Below, in pieces: positions 50,501 through 64,000 of a stretch of DNA of 64,000 nt. The notes under the pieces are model-generated. The model had not been told where the DNA came from. It saw only the letters and a program-made list of their open reading frames with translations, and did not search any database. Location of the stretch: contig JAZGTH010000065.1 of the NCBI GenBank assembly GCA_036877525.1, forward strand, positions 5,367,001 through 5,431,000, written 5' to 3'. The DNA is from Chromobotia macracanthus. Its lineage: Eukaryota > Chordata > Actinopteri > Cypriniformes > Botiidae. How positions within the stretch are numbered: the first letter of the stretch is position 1; each line of letters opens with the position of its first letter. A program made the position numbers and the translations under genes.

Positions 50501-52187
50501 TGATCAGATGTTTTTATCTGAAGCGACTCATAATACAGGTCACAAATTAATAGGTTAGGCAGCTGAGAACGCTCTCAGCGTTAGGTGCTTTCTATGCTAA
50601 GCCTAAAAAACGTATTTTTACTAAATTGTGTTCACCAATACAACACTTTATATTCACAGCTTTCATTGAGAATATATATTAAAATATACTTCCATTCTGC
50701 TGTATTTCAGATTAAAATCTCTTTTAAAAGATTTGCCACCGTCTCCTGCCTTTCTTTAGGCAATCTTGGTCTGCAATTTTACACCAAGTTTCTGAGGATA
50801 GGAGGCAGTTGTGTATGCATAATTTTGTGTGTGTTGATCTGGGACCTTGTCCTCCATGAGAGGAAGTTACAATTTCCTCTAGGATTTAATCAAAATGCTT
50901 GGCAAAAACTCTCACCTCTACCCAGAGTCCCTGCAGTCTCCAAAACATTCAACAGATGTGTGTGTTCCTTTGCTTGCATGTGGACTCACCTTCCATTTAC
51001 ATGGACACTTGGCTATTTGTGTAACTGTCAGTGTGTGTGTGCACATGTTGTAGGAACCTTAAAAACATTTATTGTAATGACCTTCTGTAATGTGTTCACA
51101 AGACCTTGAGGAAGAAAAACATGCCTCAGTCTCACGCACCAGAAGGCTTGGGTCAGCTGCACACATTCTGCTATAGGACCACTTCTAGAATTCATGGAGC
51201 CAGAGACAAAATTACAAGGTTGGGCCCCGCCCCATACAACCAGACACACTTTAGTGGGCCCTTCTCCTCACAGGGCCCAGGACAACATTCCTGTTTGTCC
51301 CCCCAATGACAGTCTTGTCCACTACACTGTCAAGAATACACGATCACACTCTGATCTACTAGTTCATCACTACAGCGCAGAAATGTGAAGTGTGTTCACG
51401 CAGCTACCTGGCTCTTGTTGTCCACAAGTGTTTCTTACTCTGCTTCTTCTCAGTTTGTCAAGTCCAATAAGGGCAACACTGAGAAGGGCAATGGCGACTT
51501 AGCAATGCAATGTCTTAACAACCACTCAGAACATCTTAACCATATAGCAATGACCTGCCAACCAACAACATCTAATCCTAGCGTTGTGGAAGTGACTTTT
51601 GAAAAAAAAAACTTTTGAAAAAAAATTTTTTTTTTTCAAATATTTTGCAAACCAAATTCCCTCTTATTTTTCTCTTTCAGAGTAATTTATTGGTATATTG
51701 TACATAGGCTGCAATACGGCCAAATCATCATCGGCAATTAAAATATGGATTCTTGTTTTTAAAGTTACAACATTCAAAAACAAATTTTGCTACATTGGTT
51801 TTGCAGCTAGCTAATATATAATTGTAGTTGTGTAGATTTAATTAGAAAAGGGAAGCCCGTTTCTCATTTTCTCTCAGCTGGTGGGATGGAGTATTTAAAT
51901 GCCCTGAGGAACAGTCTCCATGAGCTCCCTCATTCACACAGCGTTCACTGACCCAAGAAAGGAAAAGTCACCATGCGATGCCCTGATGTCCAGCTTGAAT
52001 CTACTAAACTGAGTAAACCTCCAGAACATACTCACACACACACACATACCCTGTAGCACTCTCCCAATACATACAAGAGAGGAGACACTGAACTTTTCTA
52101 CTCCAGGCCTAAGAGGAACAGAATAATTCATAATCCATAATCCATATTGTAAGAGTGCTGCATGCAGTTGGGAATGATCTATTAACA

Positions 52188-52198
52188 CCCAGCTAACA
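52188..52198. mobile_element. orphan terminus of the 312-bp MITE family
   Basis: CCCAGCTAACA, preceded by CA and followed by an A/T-rich GTAAATTAG, repeats the left end of the element at 31449. No matching opposite end was found nearby, so this may be a truncated copy or a chance match. Confidence 0.35.
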
Positions 52199-55100
52199 GT
52201 AAATTAGAGACGCGAGAGGGCAAAGGGGATATGTGAGAGAGTTTGTGTGAATTGAAAAGTTAGGGTTGGGGTTAGAAGGAGGTGTGGGAGGACTCCTCTT
52301 AAGAGACTGATGATGTCATCTGAACCCAAGCATCAGGCTGGTGTTGTGTTGCCACTTGAAGGGATGGAAAATTGTTCCTCAGAGTAAGGCCATGTCTGTG
52401 TGTGTGCCGTTAAGTCGTGTTTGAGAAAGTGTCTGTGCTAAGAGAAAACAAAGCCTTGAAGGAAGAAACAATGCCATTCAATGTATCATGTGAAGATGAG
52501 GGGGGGAGAAAGAGGGACAGAGAAAGCAATGTGGGAATGATGGAAAGATTGGGAGGGAAAATGAGAAATGGACAGATGTTTATTGATATATTGAGGACTG
52601 GTTGTTCTTTCATACTGGTGCTGGTTTATTATTAAATGTGACACAACTGGTACCAGACCAAAACATCTAAATCATGGATGCTTGTGACTACATGAAAAAG
52701 TTGAAAAAATAAAAAAATGAAAAAAATAAAATGTGTAAAATAATAAGTGAATCCTTTAATCATTCATGGTTTACATGTGAATGAGGAGGGGGACTGAGAT
52801 CTGAGCTCTCTAGATGTAGAGGTAATGCTAACCAGTCCCACTGTGTGTGTGTGTGTAAGAGCCTTTTCTGAAGCTTTTCTCCTGCGTGTCTTAGATGCAT
52901 GTTGAGGAACATCTGGAGAACGTATGGGCCTCCTCTACTAAGACTGATTTTCCCTATTTCTGTCTGTCTCTCTTTTTCTCTTTCTCATGCTCACTCTGCT
53001 GATGTCGATCCTGGATAATATCCTGCTAGACAAAATCACAATATGCTGATAATGACAATCAAAAGGTAAAACTTTTCTATAGATTTTAGCTATTAATTTA
53101 TAGCTACACATTGACATCAAAGAATGTCAATCAAACATCATGCAACAATATAGGATCCAAGTTAGTAAGATTTAGCATGAAACAAGTAAACGAAGTACCT
53201 CAGTGTCACATTCATAAATATGAAGTGTGTAATTTCTAAGCCATCAACATCACCAAATAATTTGCCAAAATATTTGGTTTCTTTAATAAGCCTAAGCCCC
53301 ACAAAGCCACAATGTTTATACTTTTTAGGAAAATCAGCGTACGAATGGGTCACTCTACATGTTATTCGGTGGTAGGAGAAAGTATTTTAACTCTGTTTAA
53401 ATTATTTAACACTAACAGTTATGATTAGGTCAGTCTTTCTGATTTGTGGTGTATTTTGGTTCCAGAAAATTTTAAATTGTATTTCCATAAACCAAATAAA
53501 CCCAAATTACAGTTATTTTAAATTCTTAGTCAGTCTATTGCCTTTTTTGCTTTTTACTGAAACAACATACAATATGAACTAATAAAAACAGTGAAGGCCG
53601 ACTCTGCAGTTGAAGTTGACCTTTTCAGTGTTTATAACAATCCATCAAGTTATCCACAGTGTGTTATGTTTTCCCTTTTCAAAGGGAGCTGAACTTTGAT
53701 CCTTCCTCATTAACTCTGCCACAATCCCAGATGAATATTCTAATAGTGATATGAGTTAAAACCTCTCACTTTATGTTCAATCAGAGGAATGCTTTTCAAA
53801 ACATCCCTCCCTGCCAAACAGAAAATAAAAGCCAGTCAGCCATGAAAAATAAAGAATGCAGTAAAGAGAGGGAGAATGTGACCAAAAGATGCAGAACACA
53901 AGAAAAACAAAAAGAATAATGAAGACATTTTTATTTTAACACACAGAATTCCAAGGACCCTGCAACTTTGGCACACCATACAAAAGTTTGGTGGTGTTTA
54001 GAATTTTTTTTTTAAAGCTTTAGTATTTCAAAGTTCATTAACCACACTACTGGGAAACAATTTACTGGCAACTATGTGCACTTTTCTACAAACAGAAAAT
54101 TATTTTTGGAATAATTTAAGGTATTCTGAAAAACACAGTAAAGAACTGAAATTAAATTACTGTTGACAGGCAAAAGCTCATTTCTTGCAGTTGTACATTT
54201 TATAGTATGTGTATTCCTTCCTCACTTCTATCTGACTTTGGTATTTTAACCACAGTGCATTACAATATACAACATGAAACTTGTCATAAATCCCAACTAT
54301 TACAAAATGCATATTAGCCACTCCAAGTGTGATAAATGTTATCTTATCTTAAGTCACCATGAAATCATGCTATTCTTATTTTTGATAGAATATTGCAGTG
54401 TTTATTATAAATGATTTATTTGTGCACATATTTTTGTATTCACGTGCCTGGTAATCTTTAATCAAAATCTGAAAATATACTTCCACTCGGGAATGGCAGA
54501 CTTTCACTGATGTCAGTCTGATGTCAGTCTGGTGGCTTGGGTGGAGCCAGAGCTGTTTACCACTCCCCTCCAAATGTAGTCTGCTGAGAGCTTTGAAACA
54601 CCTACTTTTCTATAGCCAATCAATTCCCAAATTTATTGACTATATACCAAGCCACACCCTCAATTTTTCCATTTCACTTTAAATTACATCAGACCACCAA
54701 GTCAGTTGCAACTTCCAGTTTATGCAGACTTTAATAGTCCAATACACTTACTGTAATACAAATAGCTTGCATACTATGCATACTAATACTTGCATACTAT
54801 GTTCAAATTTCTACTACATTCTCACTTCCCCAGAAGTAAAGGTCTACAAAGCCTTGTTTAGTCTGAGCGTAGTTTCTGTCTGCTCTTTGGGCTGCCGTTT
54901 TGGCCCCACAGCAGGTTTATTTAATGGAGGTTTTTCTAGCAGGTTTAATAACCTTTATAGGCCCTTTCCAAACTGTGAGTGTTCTACGGATTTTTCAGTG
55001 TATGTATACATGTGTGTGTAATTGAGAGCAGACGGTGAGGGGCCTGTGGCCTCTACGTGTTTCCACAGTGATGTCAGTTCTGGCGTTCTGTGGGTGATGG

Positions 55101-56470
55101 GGAAATGTACGGCAAAGGGGAATGTCTGGGAGGCCTTGTGCGCGCTCTCTCTCTTTCTTTACAGTTGTATTGTTTTCTAATATCTTCTATTATATCTTCT
55201 ATTGTCTCAGTGGAACCCAACAAGTTCATCTCTGTCTCTTTCTCTCTTTCTTTATATTGCTCAGATTTAAAGGAAAATAGACTATTACAGACTATACACT
55301 AAATGGACTATTAGACTACTGCAAAAATGACTGTTTGGTGAAAGAAATTCTGTCAAAGTAATAGCCATTATGTCTGAATGTCATGAGGCTGTAAATCTGC
55401 TCCTGTTGGGATACTTGTGTTCTGCATTCTTCACTGTAATCCAAGACATTATTTCACACATTAAGTGGGATTGTAAAGAAAACTGATATACACAGCCTGG
55501 CTATAGGTGTTCCATAAAATTTGACAATCCCCCTCAACTAAGCAAAGAACAGTGGAGTAGATTTTTAGGGGAACCAATAAACTCTCTCTCTCTCTCTGCC
55601 TTTCTCCCTCATCTCTGTAATTCACTCTAATTTCAAATTTACCTGTCTCTCATTTGGCACTTTGTTGACTGCTGTGCTCAAACTTTAACAGATATTTCAA
55701 GGACACATACACAAACACTTCTGGACAGCATACAGATAAAGACACGCATTGCAAATGAACCGCTCAAAGCACGCAGTACGCATCAGCATCTGTTGCTGCC
55801 CTGACCCATTTAAGCATGCTCTGGATCATTTGCATGAAAGGATGCAGGAGATGAATGCCAACATCAACATCAGTTAAAGCTGTCATCATCTAGCAGCCAA
55901 AACAGCTGCAGCTTTGAACAGCACTGCAGTGGCTTCAAAAGCGGGACCCTTTAAACACAACTCCATATAGACTCAAGGCCATGCTCTTTATAAACCACTG
56001 ATTTCCTTTCTACCACCAACATAGGATGACCTTGGAACAAAATATTACATTAATAAATATATGGTTATTAAATTGTAGAGTGATGCATTGTTAGTGATAA
56101 AATAACTCTTAGTTCACACTTGTGTGTGTACCTGTGTATGAATGTACTGAGAGACGTGTTCAGCACCAGCAAATGAAACAAAATTAAACATTAGTGAAAC
56201 AATGAAACAAGTCACAGTGATCAGGATAGTGTCTTTCTAACCCTAAACTTTCTAAGATATACAGAACTGTCATTTCTTTTGCAGCATACCCAATGTGATG
56301 TAACAACAGGACAGAAACACTAAAAAAACCTTGAAAGAGTAACGGTCATCATTTACTAACCCATGTTGTTGTAAACTAGTATGCTAATGTTATTTGTTTT
56401 TTACCTTTATTTGGTAGTGCATAAAACAACAGGAAGTGATGGGGGAGGAAAAGGAAATGGGATCATAAAG

Positions 56471-56556
56471 GGGCCTCATGCCAGGACTTGAACCTTGGTA
56501 ACCCACAGTACTGGGGCACTATAGATCAGAGCATTGCCCACAAGGCTATGGATCCA
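56471..56556 (-). repeat. tRNA-derived SINE relic
   Basis: The minus strand reads CCATAGCCTTGTGGGCAATG (A-box region) and later GGTTCAAGTCC (plus-strand 56484-56494), a near-perfect B box. The spacing between the two is larger than in a tRNA, and no cloverleaf is expected. Confidence 0.6.
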
Positions 56557-59500
56557 TCCATATGCTCTTAAAGAATCTGTTTTTTCAGCTCTTTTCCCAA
56601 TAAGAATCAGATTGAGCTTTACTGCAGGAATTTGTCTTGGTTACAGAAGCTTCCAGTGCACAGAGAAAGTGGCAACAAGACACAGATAATAACAGTAATA
56701 GACTATTATAATGACAGTACATTTGGTGACCCTGTCTGTCAAGCTTCAAAAATGACAGAAAAAGATGGCTCAAATGTTAACAGAACTACACTGAAAAGGT
56801 TTAATATCTGTTTGGTCTGATATATTAATCCATTATGTTTCTTCTTCACTACAGCTGCATGAACACAGCTCTCTCTGAGAAACACCATATCTGAAAACAA
56901 CATAAACACAGGACAACAAGGGCAGGAGAGAGTATTTTACTGTGAAGGCTGTGCAGTTATACTACTTAGGGTGTTATTGGCTGCAAATAATATTGTCCAG
57001 CTATATTAGTTCTCTATTTGAATGTTTGCTTAGTATGCAGAAATGAGTACAGCTCTTATCAAAGTACTATGAATACATTTTATATTTCATAACAAATGCC
57101 ACATTACTATAAAAGAAGGGATATTAGAGTACTGTTAAAAACAGGAGACTAAAATAAGAACCAATGGTATGATGCAGGAAGTGACATTAGGGGCAGAACA
57201 TGAGTACGTTACTCATCTAAATTGCCTCTATCAGCACAGCTCTTTATGTAAAATGAAGGGTAATTTAAAACATTAGAAGTAGAATTAGAACAGGATGAGA
57301 GGAGAAAAGGCAAAACCCAAAGGCTAAATGTTCAATTGAGCACACAGACGAGGGAGGGAGAGGGACAAGATTTTCAGTCCTCTTTGAAGTGAATTTTTTA
57401 ACTGATGTCTGCTCAACGACTGCTAGACAGCAGCTTAGAACTAGCTTCTTTGGAGTCCATCTGCTCTGGATGGTCAAGGTAATTTTGGCCCACTTGGCCC
57501 GCTTTGATCCTCCATTCCACCTTTACAGATTCTATAAATCTGACTGATTTAATCAATACTAAAGCACGGAGCAAAAAGTCAGAGTGTGTCTTGTCTGGAG
57601 GAGCTATACCAGCTGTCAGCAGCTCTGTTGAAAGCACGGTCTTATGCTGACAGTTAATTTCCGTGACTAGCTGCTAATAGGTTGAACAATTCATTCTCGC
57701 TCTATGCTCTCTGTTTTCCTGTCTGGCTTTATACTTTCCCACTTTTGAACTTTTTTGACTCTTAGCTGAGCTGCAGTAAATGTAAGTAAATGACAAGTGC
57801 TTACACGACAACAGCTAAGAGAAAAAGTGGAATGTTCTTCGTTGATAAGATTATTTATAAGGCAATTACTTGGTTGGCAGTTCTCTGGAAACCTAGTTTT
57901 AAAAACACTGAGGCTTTTTGTTCTTGTTAGAATTGTTTTATTTTTGAAGTGTCTGTTCAAACTACAGACTATAGAGTATATGGATGTTTTCTGTGTTTAT
58001 GCTTAGATGCATGAATTATTTTTTCCTCATGTTTTAATACAAGACAGGTTCCCTGTTTTGGAGGTGGCAATCTTTCATGCTAATGAACAGGAAATTGCGC
58101 TTCCCATCTTCATTCAAAGAGTAAATGGTGACTCCAATCCTAAATCAATCTTAGGGATTCATGAGAAAACCATTTAGAAGAAAAATGATAGAGCTTTCTT
58201 CACTTCTGTAAGCATTCTAATAAGAGTCAAGTAGTTCTGGACAGGATTTACTTGGGTTGAGTGTGTTTATGGGAGTGGTTCTCGGTTCCCACAGTTTTTT
58301 TGTAGTACGTGGAGAGAACGAGAGCAAGAAAGACTAACAGAGAGTGAGTGAGAGAGGGAAAAACAGGAATGTTCCCAGCCTCCTGGAGAATAGAGCAAGA
58401 AGAAAATAAATACTTTAAACTTCCACGCAAACATGCAAGACATCTGAAAAGAATTTGTGTGTCTCCTCTGGGTGGCATTTGCAAATTACCGGCTAATGAA
58501 ACTGCAGTGCGCTGCTCTGTGCTTCGGAGTGCAGCCTTAATGCTAATTAATTGATTCCTTACAAAACTGTATGGCAATTACAACATTTCTGCAGAGCTGA
58601 GCTTGGCGAACCAAACATGTAGAACATTAAAAGCATAACCTTCATTTAAACAGAAACAAGAATTTGAGACATCTCAGAACAGCTTCTGCTAATTAGAGGG
58701 AAATCTGTTGAGTTGTCATGAAAGGATTTGTTCCTGCCTTTTCCTCTTTCTCCGTTTACCCGAAACGCTAACGGAAACAACTGAGAAAAGCGCTTTATTT
58801 CCCTGAAGTAGCTCCGAAGTGAAAACCTCCAAAGACATTTGTTTTAAGTTGTAAATGGTCAACCATTCAATATTATTCTTTATTTTATATAAAAAGGCGA
58901 AACTTAAAAGGCTGTTTTATGCTAATGCAAAGCCTAATTGGCATTAGGAAAATTGCTGTGGCATGCTGAGGGGCTGTGAGATTAGCTAGAGAGAAAGAGC
59001 GAGATAAAACCTTCAAAAGGCCCATTTCAGAGGAATTATGGCTTTCCTTTGAACATCTTCCAAGATTTAAATACATTAAAAGCCTGTTGGCATACATGTA
59101 AATTAAGCAGTACAAAGCGTTCCAAAGAATTCATGCTGTATAATGCCAAGGGTGAGAAGACAAATAAGAAAGAGCCCGATCAGAAGGGAAGTGCAGCCAG
59201 CGATCCCTCCATTGCCTGGAATCCCTCTCAGCTCATTCAGTCTTCCTCTCGTTGTCCACCGCTCTTTCTTTCTCCTTGTCTGTCCGTAGGCCAAGTGGCT
59301 TAAGAGATGAAAAGGCAGAAGAGTGGTGAGTGATCTCAGAGAGAGAAAGAGATTCATCTGTGTCTACATCTCAATGACAGAGTATCACAAACACACACAC
59401 ACACACATGCATAGAGGGTATCAAACACAAAAGCCCATTTAACACCACTCAGTCAAGAGCAGTCACAGTAAGCATTTGCAGTGAGAGTTCACGACACACA

Positions 59501-62500
59501 GTGTCATCAGCGCATGTCAGCTGCCTATTCTGAAGCTGAATTCAAGCCATATGAACCTAATAAGAAGAGCAATTATATTTTTATTATATTTAGCAATTAT
59601 ATGTATAAATATATATATTTCTCAGTGTTCTGGGAAAATATTACTGCTAAAGTGTGATCAAGAGCCACATGTGTAGGTCGTCTCAATGAAGGTTATGCAA
59701 AAATTCTGACATAATGAATTATGAAAATTGGCAGTCACGGACAAAATGACATCATGTTCTCTGATGTAAGGAGTGACATCATTGATCTTAAGCTTGTGAT
59801 ATCCATTAGAAACCTCTGTTAGACACCCCGCCCAGTAATCCACAGTAATGGATTTTTAAATAGAATAAAATGTTGCAAATGACAATATAAACACACTACA
59901 CCTTCATATTCTAAACTTCATATTCTAAAATTATTGTTTATGCATAATACCCCTTTAGCTCTATGAAATCAATGTTCTTTTAAACCTGTTGACTGACAAT
60001 CCAGCTATTTATCAGTTGAAACAGGTACTGTTCAACAGCAGGTTATATAAATGTTGGCCATGTAAACACAGTAAAATGCAGTAAGCAGTAATATACCACA
60101 GCCAGCGCAGACTGCTTTTCATCACGGACAAACAGGCTACTGAGTGAACAAAGTTAAAAATAATTTGTTTGTGAAGTGAAACGTTTGTGAATCTTCAAAG
60201 TGGATCAGGGGCACGGGACAATACATCAAGGGTTTAAGCCCCTGAAGCCCTTCCTCCTGGTTACAAACCTAAAAGGAATAGTATGCATTTCATGCCCCTG
60301 TGTCACAGTGTTAACAGTTACTTCATCATAATATAGCGCTTGATAGCTAATGTAGTGAGAACAGCAACAACTGAGGAGCTACATAAGGAAGAGAGAGACT
60401 AAGAGAGAGAATCTGATTTGCTCCATCAGATTCTGACACCTCAAGCAGATCAGAGTACTTAATATAAACTTTATAAAAGAAGTTTCAGATCAAAGGTTAG
60501 CAAAGAAAAACTTTCGGGCAACGCAAATGAAAAACATCGCCTTTGCAGCTTTAGAGCTGCGTGAGTTTCTAAGACGATGCGCAACGCAGCTGGTTTCTTC
60601 ATAGCCTCTGAGAGATGAAAGAGGAGATTGTCTGGTAGCCAGCGCAGCATTAGACTCCGGTCTGCCTGACCATGTGGCTAGCTGAGAGAAAACTCACAGA
60701 GCCTGGCAGAGTTTACACTGAGAGGACTCAAAGATGCGCTGTGCGTGGCCCATTATAACTGTCGGGGTGAGGGGAGATTTGTACAATGATAATTACTTTG
60801 GCTTAAGATGAGAGGCCTGCGTACACTGAAGCTTTGTTGTTTGCTGTTCGATGGACAGATGAAGAAGATTAAATATTCTGCTTTAGTTTAGGGCGTAATC
60901 AAAAAGCTCTCTGTAAACTTCAAACGTCCCTTGACCCATTCTCTTTTTCTGCAGAAGGCTGGTTTTAACATTTATTTTAAATAATTTTTCCCTCCGAAAT
61001 ACTCTAAAATCAGCTGGAGTGCTTTAAGATGCTTTCAACACCTGCTGAAAATGAGACGGCTAATTGGCTAGCTCTCTGTGGGCTTTAATCTCAACAAAAC
61101 ACGACAAAAATCACATTAGATATAAACAAACACCAAAAAGCAAACCTAAAACATGGGCTGAGCATTAAGTAATGGGACTTGGTTGGCAGTTGCAGGTGGC
61201 TAATGGCTAAAGCAGTCTGGGGCCATATTGATATCATTTACAGACACAGCTGTGCAAATGACAGCTCAAGTTAATTAGCTCATGCTGAGCTTTTACGCCA
61301 AGCCAAAACATTTAGCACTGTAAGGTGAAAATCTTCTTTTGATTGGGATGGATGTGCTAAGGCTGCATTTAGTTTAAAAAATAAAATAATGAAATGACAT
61401 GAATCAAAATTAGGGAAATGTTGCGTAAAATGACGTATTTGAAAGGAGCGATGACATTTCACAGAATGAGAACTGAGTATTAACTTATTAAATCATGAGT
61501 GTTCTTTTGAACAGAAGATCTCAAAGTGTCTTTGTGAAAAGGCAACTTTCATTGGAAACAATGTTTTTAGATCATTTTTAAAAATTTAGAAACAGATTTT
61601 TAGGAAGGAAGATACAACAGTAATATAGATCTAAATCTCAGAACAAAGACCTCCAATAATGTAATAAAGCTGCCATTGCTTACAAGAGCAACACAAGCGA
61701 GGCAAAAATGAGAAGGATATTTTTAAGAGGTTTTCAAAGATGCAAAATCCAAAGGAACATTGAAATGGTTAAACTGAATCATGTTTGCAGTGTTACATTC
61801 TTCTGTCAGATGTTAATGATAATGTCAGTTTTTCCCCTTTGATATGTTGGCAGAGCTCTGACAGAGAAATATGAAGGTGAATTCTTTCCCATGCCTCTAA
61901 ATAATGTCATGTCCTTTCTGTATCGAATGTTCTCACCAGCTGAGCAGTAAATAAGTGGAAACACAACGACTTTCTATCATGACTGTTTTAGAGAGGTGTG
62001 TTAGACAGAGACAAATGACAAAGAAATAAAATGCTTGAGGCTGTCCTGCTGTAAAGCATTCCTAGTAATAAACACAATGCCAACCTGTGTGGTCAAACAT
62101 TTGATACCTAACACATACATTTGCTATATTAGGATGGCTTAAAGCAACAGTTCACTCTAAAAATAACAAACGCAAAGTGCATCTGAGATTTGGAGTACTA
62201 AAGTACAGAATAAATAAGCTTTATATTTTGTTATGGTATTGTCTACTGTAAATAGTTTAACGATAACAAATATTTTCAATAACAAAAGTTATGAAGTTCT
62301 ATTTTGAAATATTGAATACCGTGCATTAGAAATCTTTGTGTGTGTGTGTTTGTCTTTACCACAAAACAATCTTTCTATCCCTACAGTTGTCATATGTCCT
62401 TTTGTAAAGCTGCTAAATACAGTTATGAATAATCCAGTTTCATTTCAGGGCATTTTATTGCAGCTTACCGGCTTCACTGTTCTGTTAAAGAGCTTTAGCC

Positions 62501-63411
62501 CGACTGCCATTTAAGTCAAAACAGGTGGAGCGATGGACAAATACACAGTTTTGCAGACACAAACCTCTGTGGTCCACACAGACAAACGCACACACTGATA
62601 TAGTCACACTATATTTGTATGCACTTAAGAGAGGACAAAAGGGACAAAGTGAGACACGAGTGGCCATTGAATTCTGTGTTGCGTCAACATGGGGATGACA
62701 TTTAAAGTGCCTTCAAAAAGTCTGCTCTTCTTCTGTTCCCCCCCTTCTTGAACTCTCTCTTTCAAGCTCTCTGTCTTTCTCTCTCTCCTGCAACATGCCT
62801 ACAGGGTTTTGAGGACAATGGTGCTCTTCTCCTTCAAGTAGCTTCAAAGGCTTTAGCTACAGCAAGCAGGCGTCTGAGACTTCCTCTGAAGTGAATAGTT
62901 ATAATATATTATATCTAGATGTCCCCAGAGTGGCACCCAGGCCTGCATTCTGGACCAGAATCAGGCCAGGGTCTCTGGCCTTTCTCATAAAACAGTACGT
63001 AATCGCTCCGCCGCGATCCTATCACACTGAGAGAATGCTGTGAGATATGAGTGAGAAAATCAAAATGCAGAAATCTGAAATGGCATCTTTGTTAAGCCAG
63101 TAAAGACTTCTAAGATTTGACTTTAGAGAGTTTGTGGGTCCACAACAACGACACAAAGGGAATACCAGATGAAAGCATTAGAGTTGTAAATAACTCTTCT
63201 ACCAGAGAAAGAGAGACTGTGACACACAGACAAAGAGAGAGAAAATGTGGTTGTGTGTGGACAGAGTCTGAACGAGAGCCATAGAAACAGTGTGTGTAAA
63301 TTTAAGTACATGTGGAATGAAGAAATTGGTTGGTAAAACTTGTTGTGAAGTAGCCTGTAGTTTATAGATTAAAGGAAATACAATATACAACATAACAGAA
63401 AATACAATATA

Positions 63412-63415
<4 letters not shown>

Positions 63416-63462
<47 letters not shown>
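63416..63462. repeat. (TA)n microsatellite
   Basis: A 47-bp pure TA run near the right end of the window. Confidence 0.95.
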
Positions 63463-63466
<4 letters not shown>

Positions 63467-64000
63467 TATAAATTATGTTTTAAGCTGGAAATTCTTTAAA
63501 CAATAATTTTCCTGTTTTCTCAAAGGGGTATACTGTACTGAGAACATTCCTCATATATAAGCCACCACAACTGAAACGATGTGTCTTCACATTTTTGTGG
63601 TTTGTGATTTGTCACCAACACACTGATTCATCTGGTATATAATACTGCAAATGACTCAATGAGCTGTGCTGTTTGTCACACTTATTTACAGGAAAACAGC
63701 TAAATAACCCCTCTGTCATAGAAAACATGTTTTTTTTAATCAATACGAAATTTATTTTCATGGCTTATAGGAAATAATAATGGCTGATAGCTTCTGAATT
63801 CACTTGCCAAAAAACAAAGAATTGACAAAGAATGTTAATTTTGTGAATCAACATAAAGCTCTGCCAAACACTGACCAATCACAGCCCAGATGGAGAAAAA
63901 GGGTGCGGGGACAGATGTCTGTAAAGGTAAGTCAATTTTTGGACAAAGATATTTGGAGGGAAGTGAATGAAAACCTTTATATAAACGCTTCTGAGGGCTT

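Larger units (their letters stand above)
45971..64000. other. 18-kb gene-free region upstream of nkd1
   Basis: No ORF here has a recognisable domain, codon pattern or flanking splice structure. Contents seen: (CA)n at 46888-46916, (GA)n at 47496-47532, a MITE end at 52188-52198, a SINE relic at 56471-56556, (TA)n at 63416-63462, and less repetitive stretches at about 55760-55990, 58440-58560, 58890-59000 and 61180-61315 that look like candidate conserved noncoding elements. In human, NKD1 is likewise followed on this side by a long gap before BRD7. Confidence 0.6.

Noticed and set aside
50585..51109. 174-codon open frame on the plus strand
   Set aside because: It has no recognisable domain, is Cys/Phe/Leu-rich as expected from translated AT/TG-rich noncoding DNA, and lacks supporting splice or promoter structure.
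51600..51640. A/T palindrome with long A and T runs
   Set aside because: Homopolymer-based symmetry is low-complexity and expected by slippage; no element boundary was found.

Overview
The window reads as nuclear DNA of a ray-finned (teleost) fish. It holds three large, intron-rich genes with GT-AG splice sites, AT-rich introns full of dinucleotide repeats, tRNA-derived SINE relics and MITE-like elements. The proteins match vertebrate CYLD, NOD2 and NKD1, and their order and shared strand match the human 16q12 block NKD1-SNX20-NOD2-CYLD. An otophysan fish is possible, but the species cannot be named from the sequence alone. I found no CRISPR array, rRNA or true tRNA gene.

Layout, with all genes on the minus strand so that transcription runs from high to low coordinates. 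2004-12065 (with a likely 5' noncoding exon ending at 14268): cyld, 16 coding exons, 942 aa, intact. 15423-20623: nod2, about 991 aa from the conservative start and 1024 aa with a frame-compatible upstream exon; CARD-CARD-NACHT-LRR, intact. 20624-28572: no recognisable gene, and SNX20 is missing from its expected place; the lower-numbered part of the nod2-nkd1 gap, next to nkd1, is probably nkd1 3' UTR. 28573-45605: nkd1, 10 coding exons, 439 aa, with an 11.3-kb third intron. 45640-45970: CpG-rich nkd1 promoter. 45971-64000: about 18 kb with no supportable gene, holding microsatellites, SINE relics and a few stretches that look like conserved regulatory DNA.

How the genes relate: NOD2 senses muramyl dipeptide and signals to NF-kB through RIPK2 and K63/M1 ubiquitin chains. 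CYLD removes those chains and so acts as a brake, and it also restrains Wnt signalling. NKD1 is a Dishevelled-binding antagonist of canonical Wnt signalling. nod2 and cyld lie head to tail, with less than about 1 kb between the nod2 stop and the probable cyld promoter.

Most notable observations: a 47-bp minisatellite inside nod2 intron 1; a candidate nod2 first exon that overlaps an ISRE-like motif; one fewer NOD2 leucine-rich repeat than human; loss of the PVQE-type TRAF2 motif in CYLD (PVQRP here); TCF/LEF-type motifs at the nkd1 promoter and intron; and an old, degenerate ~24-bp repeat field in nkd1 intron 3. I did not find an unprecedented gene system.
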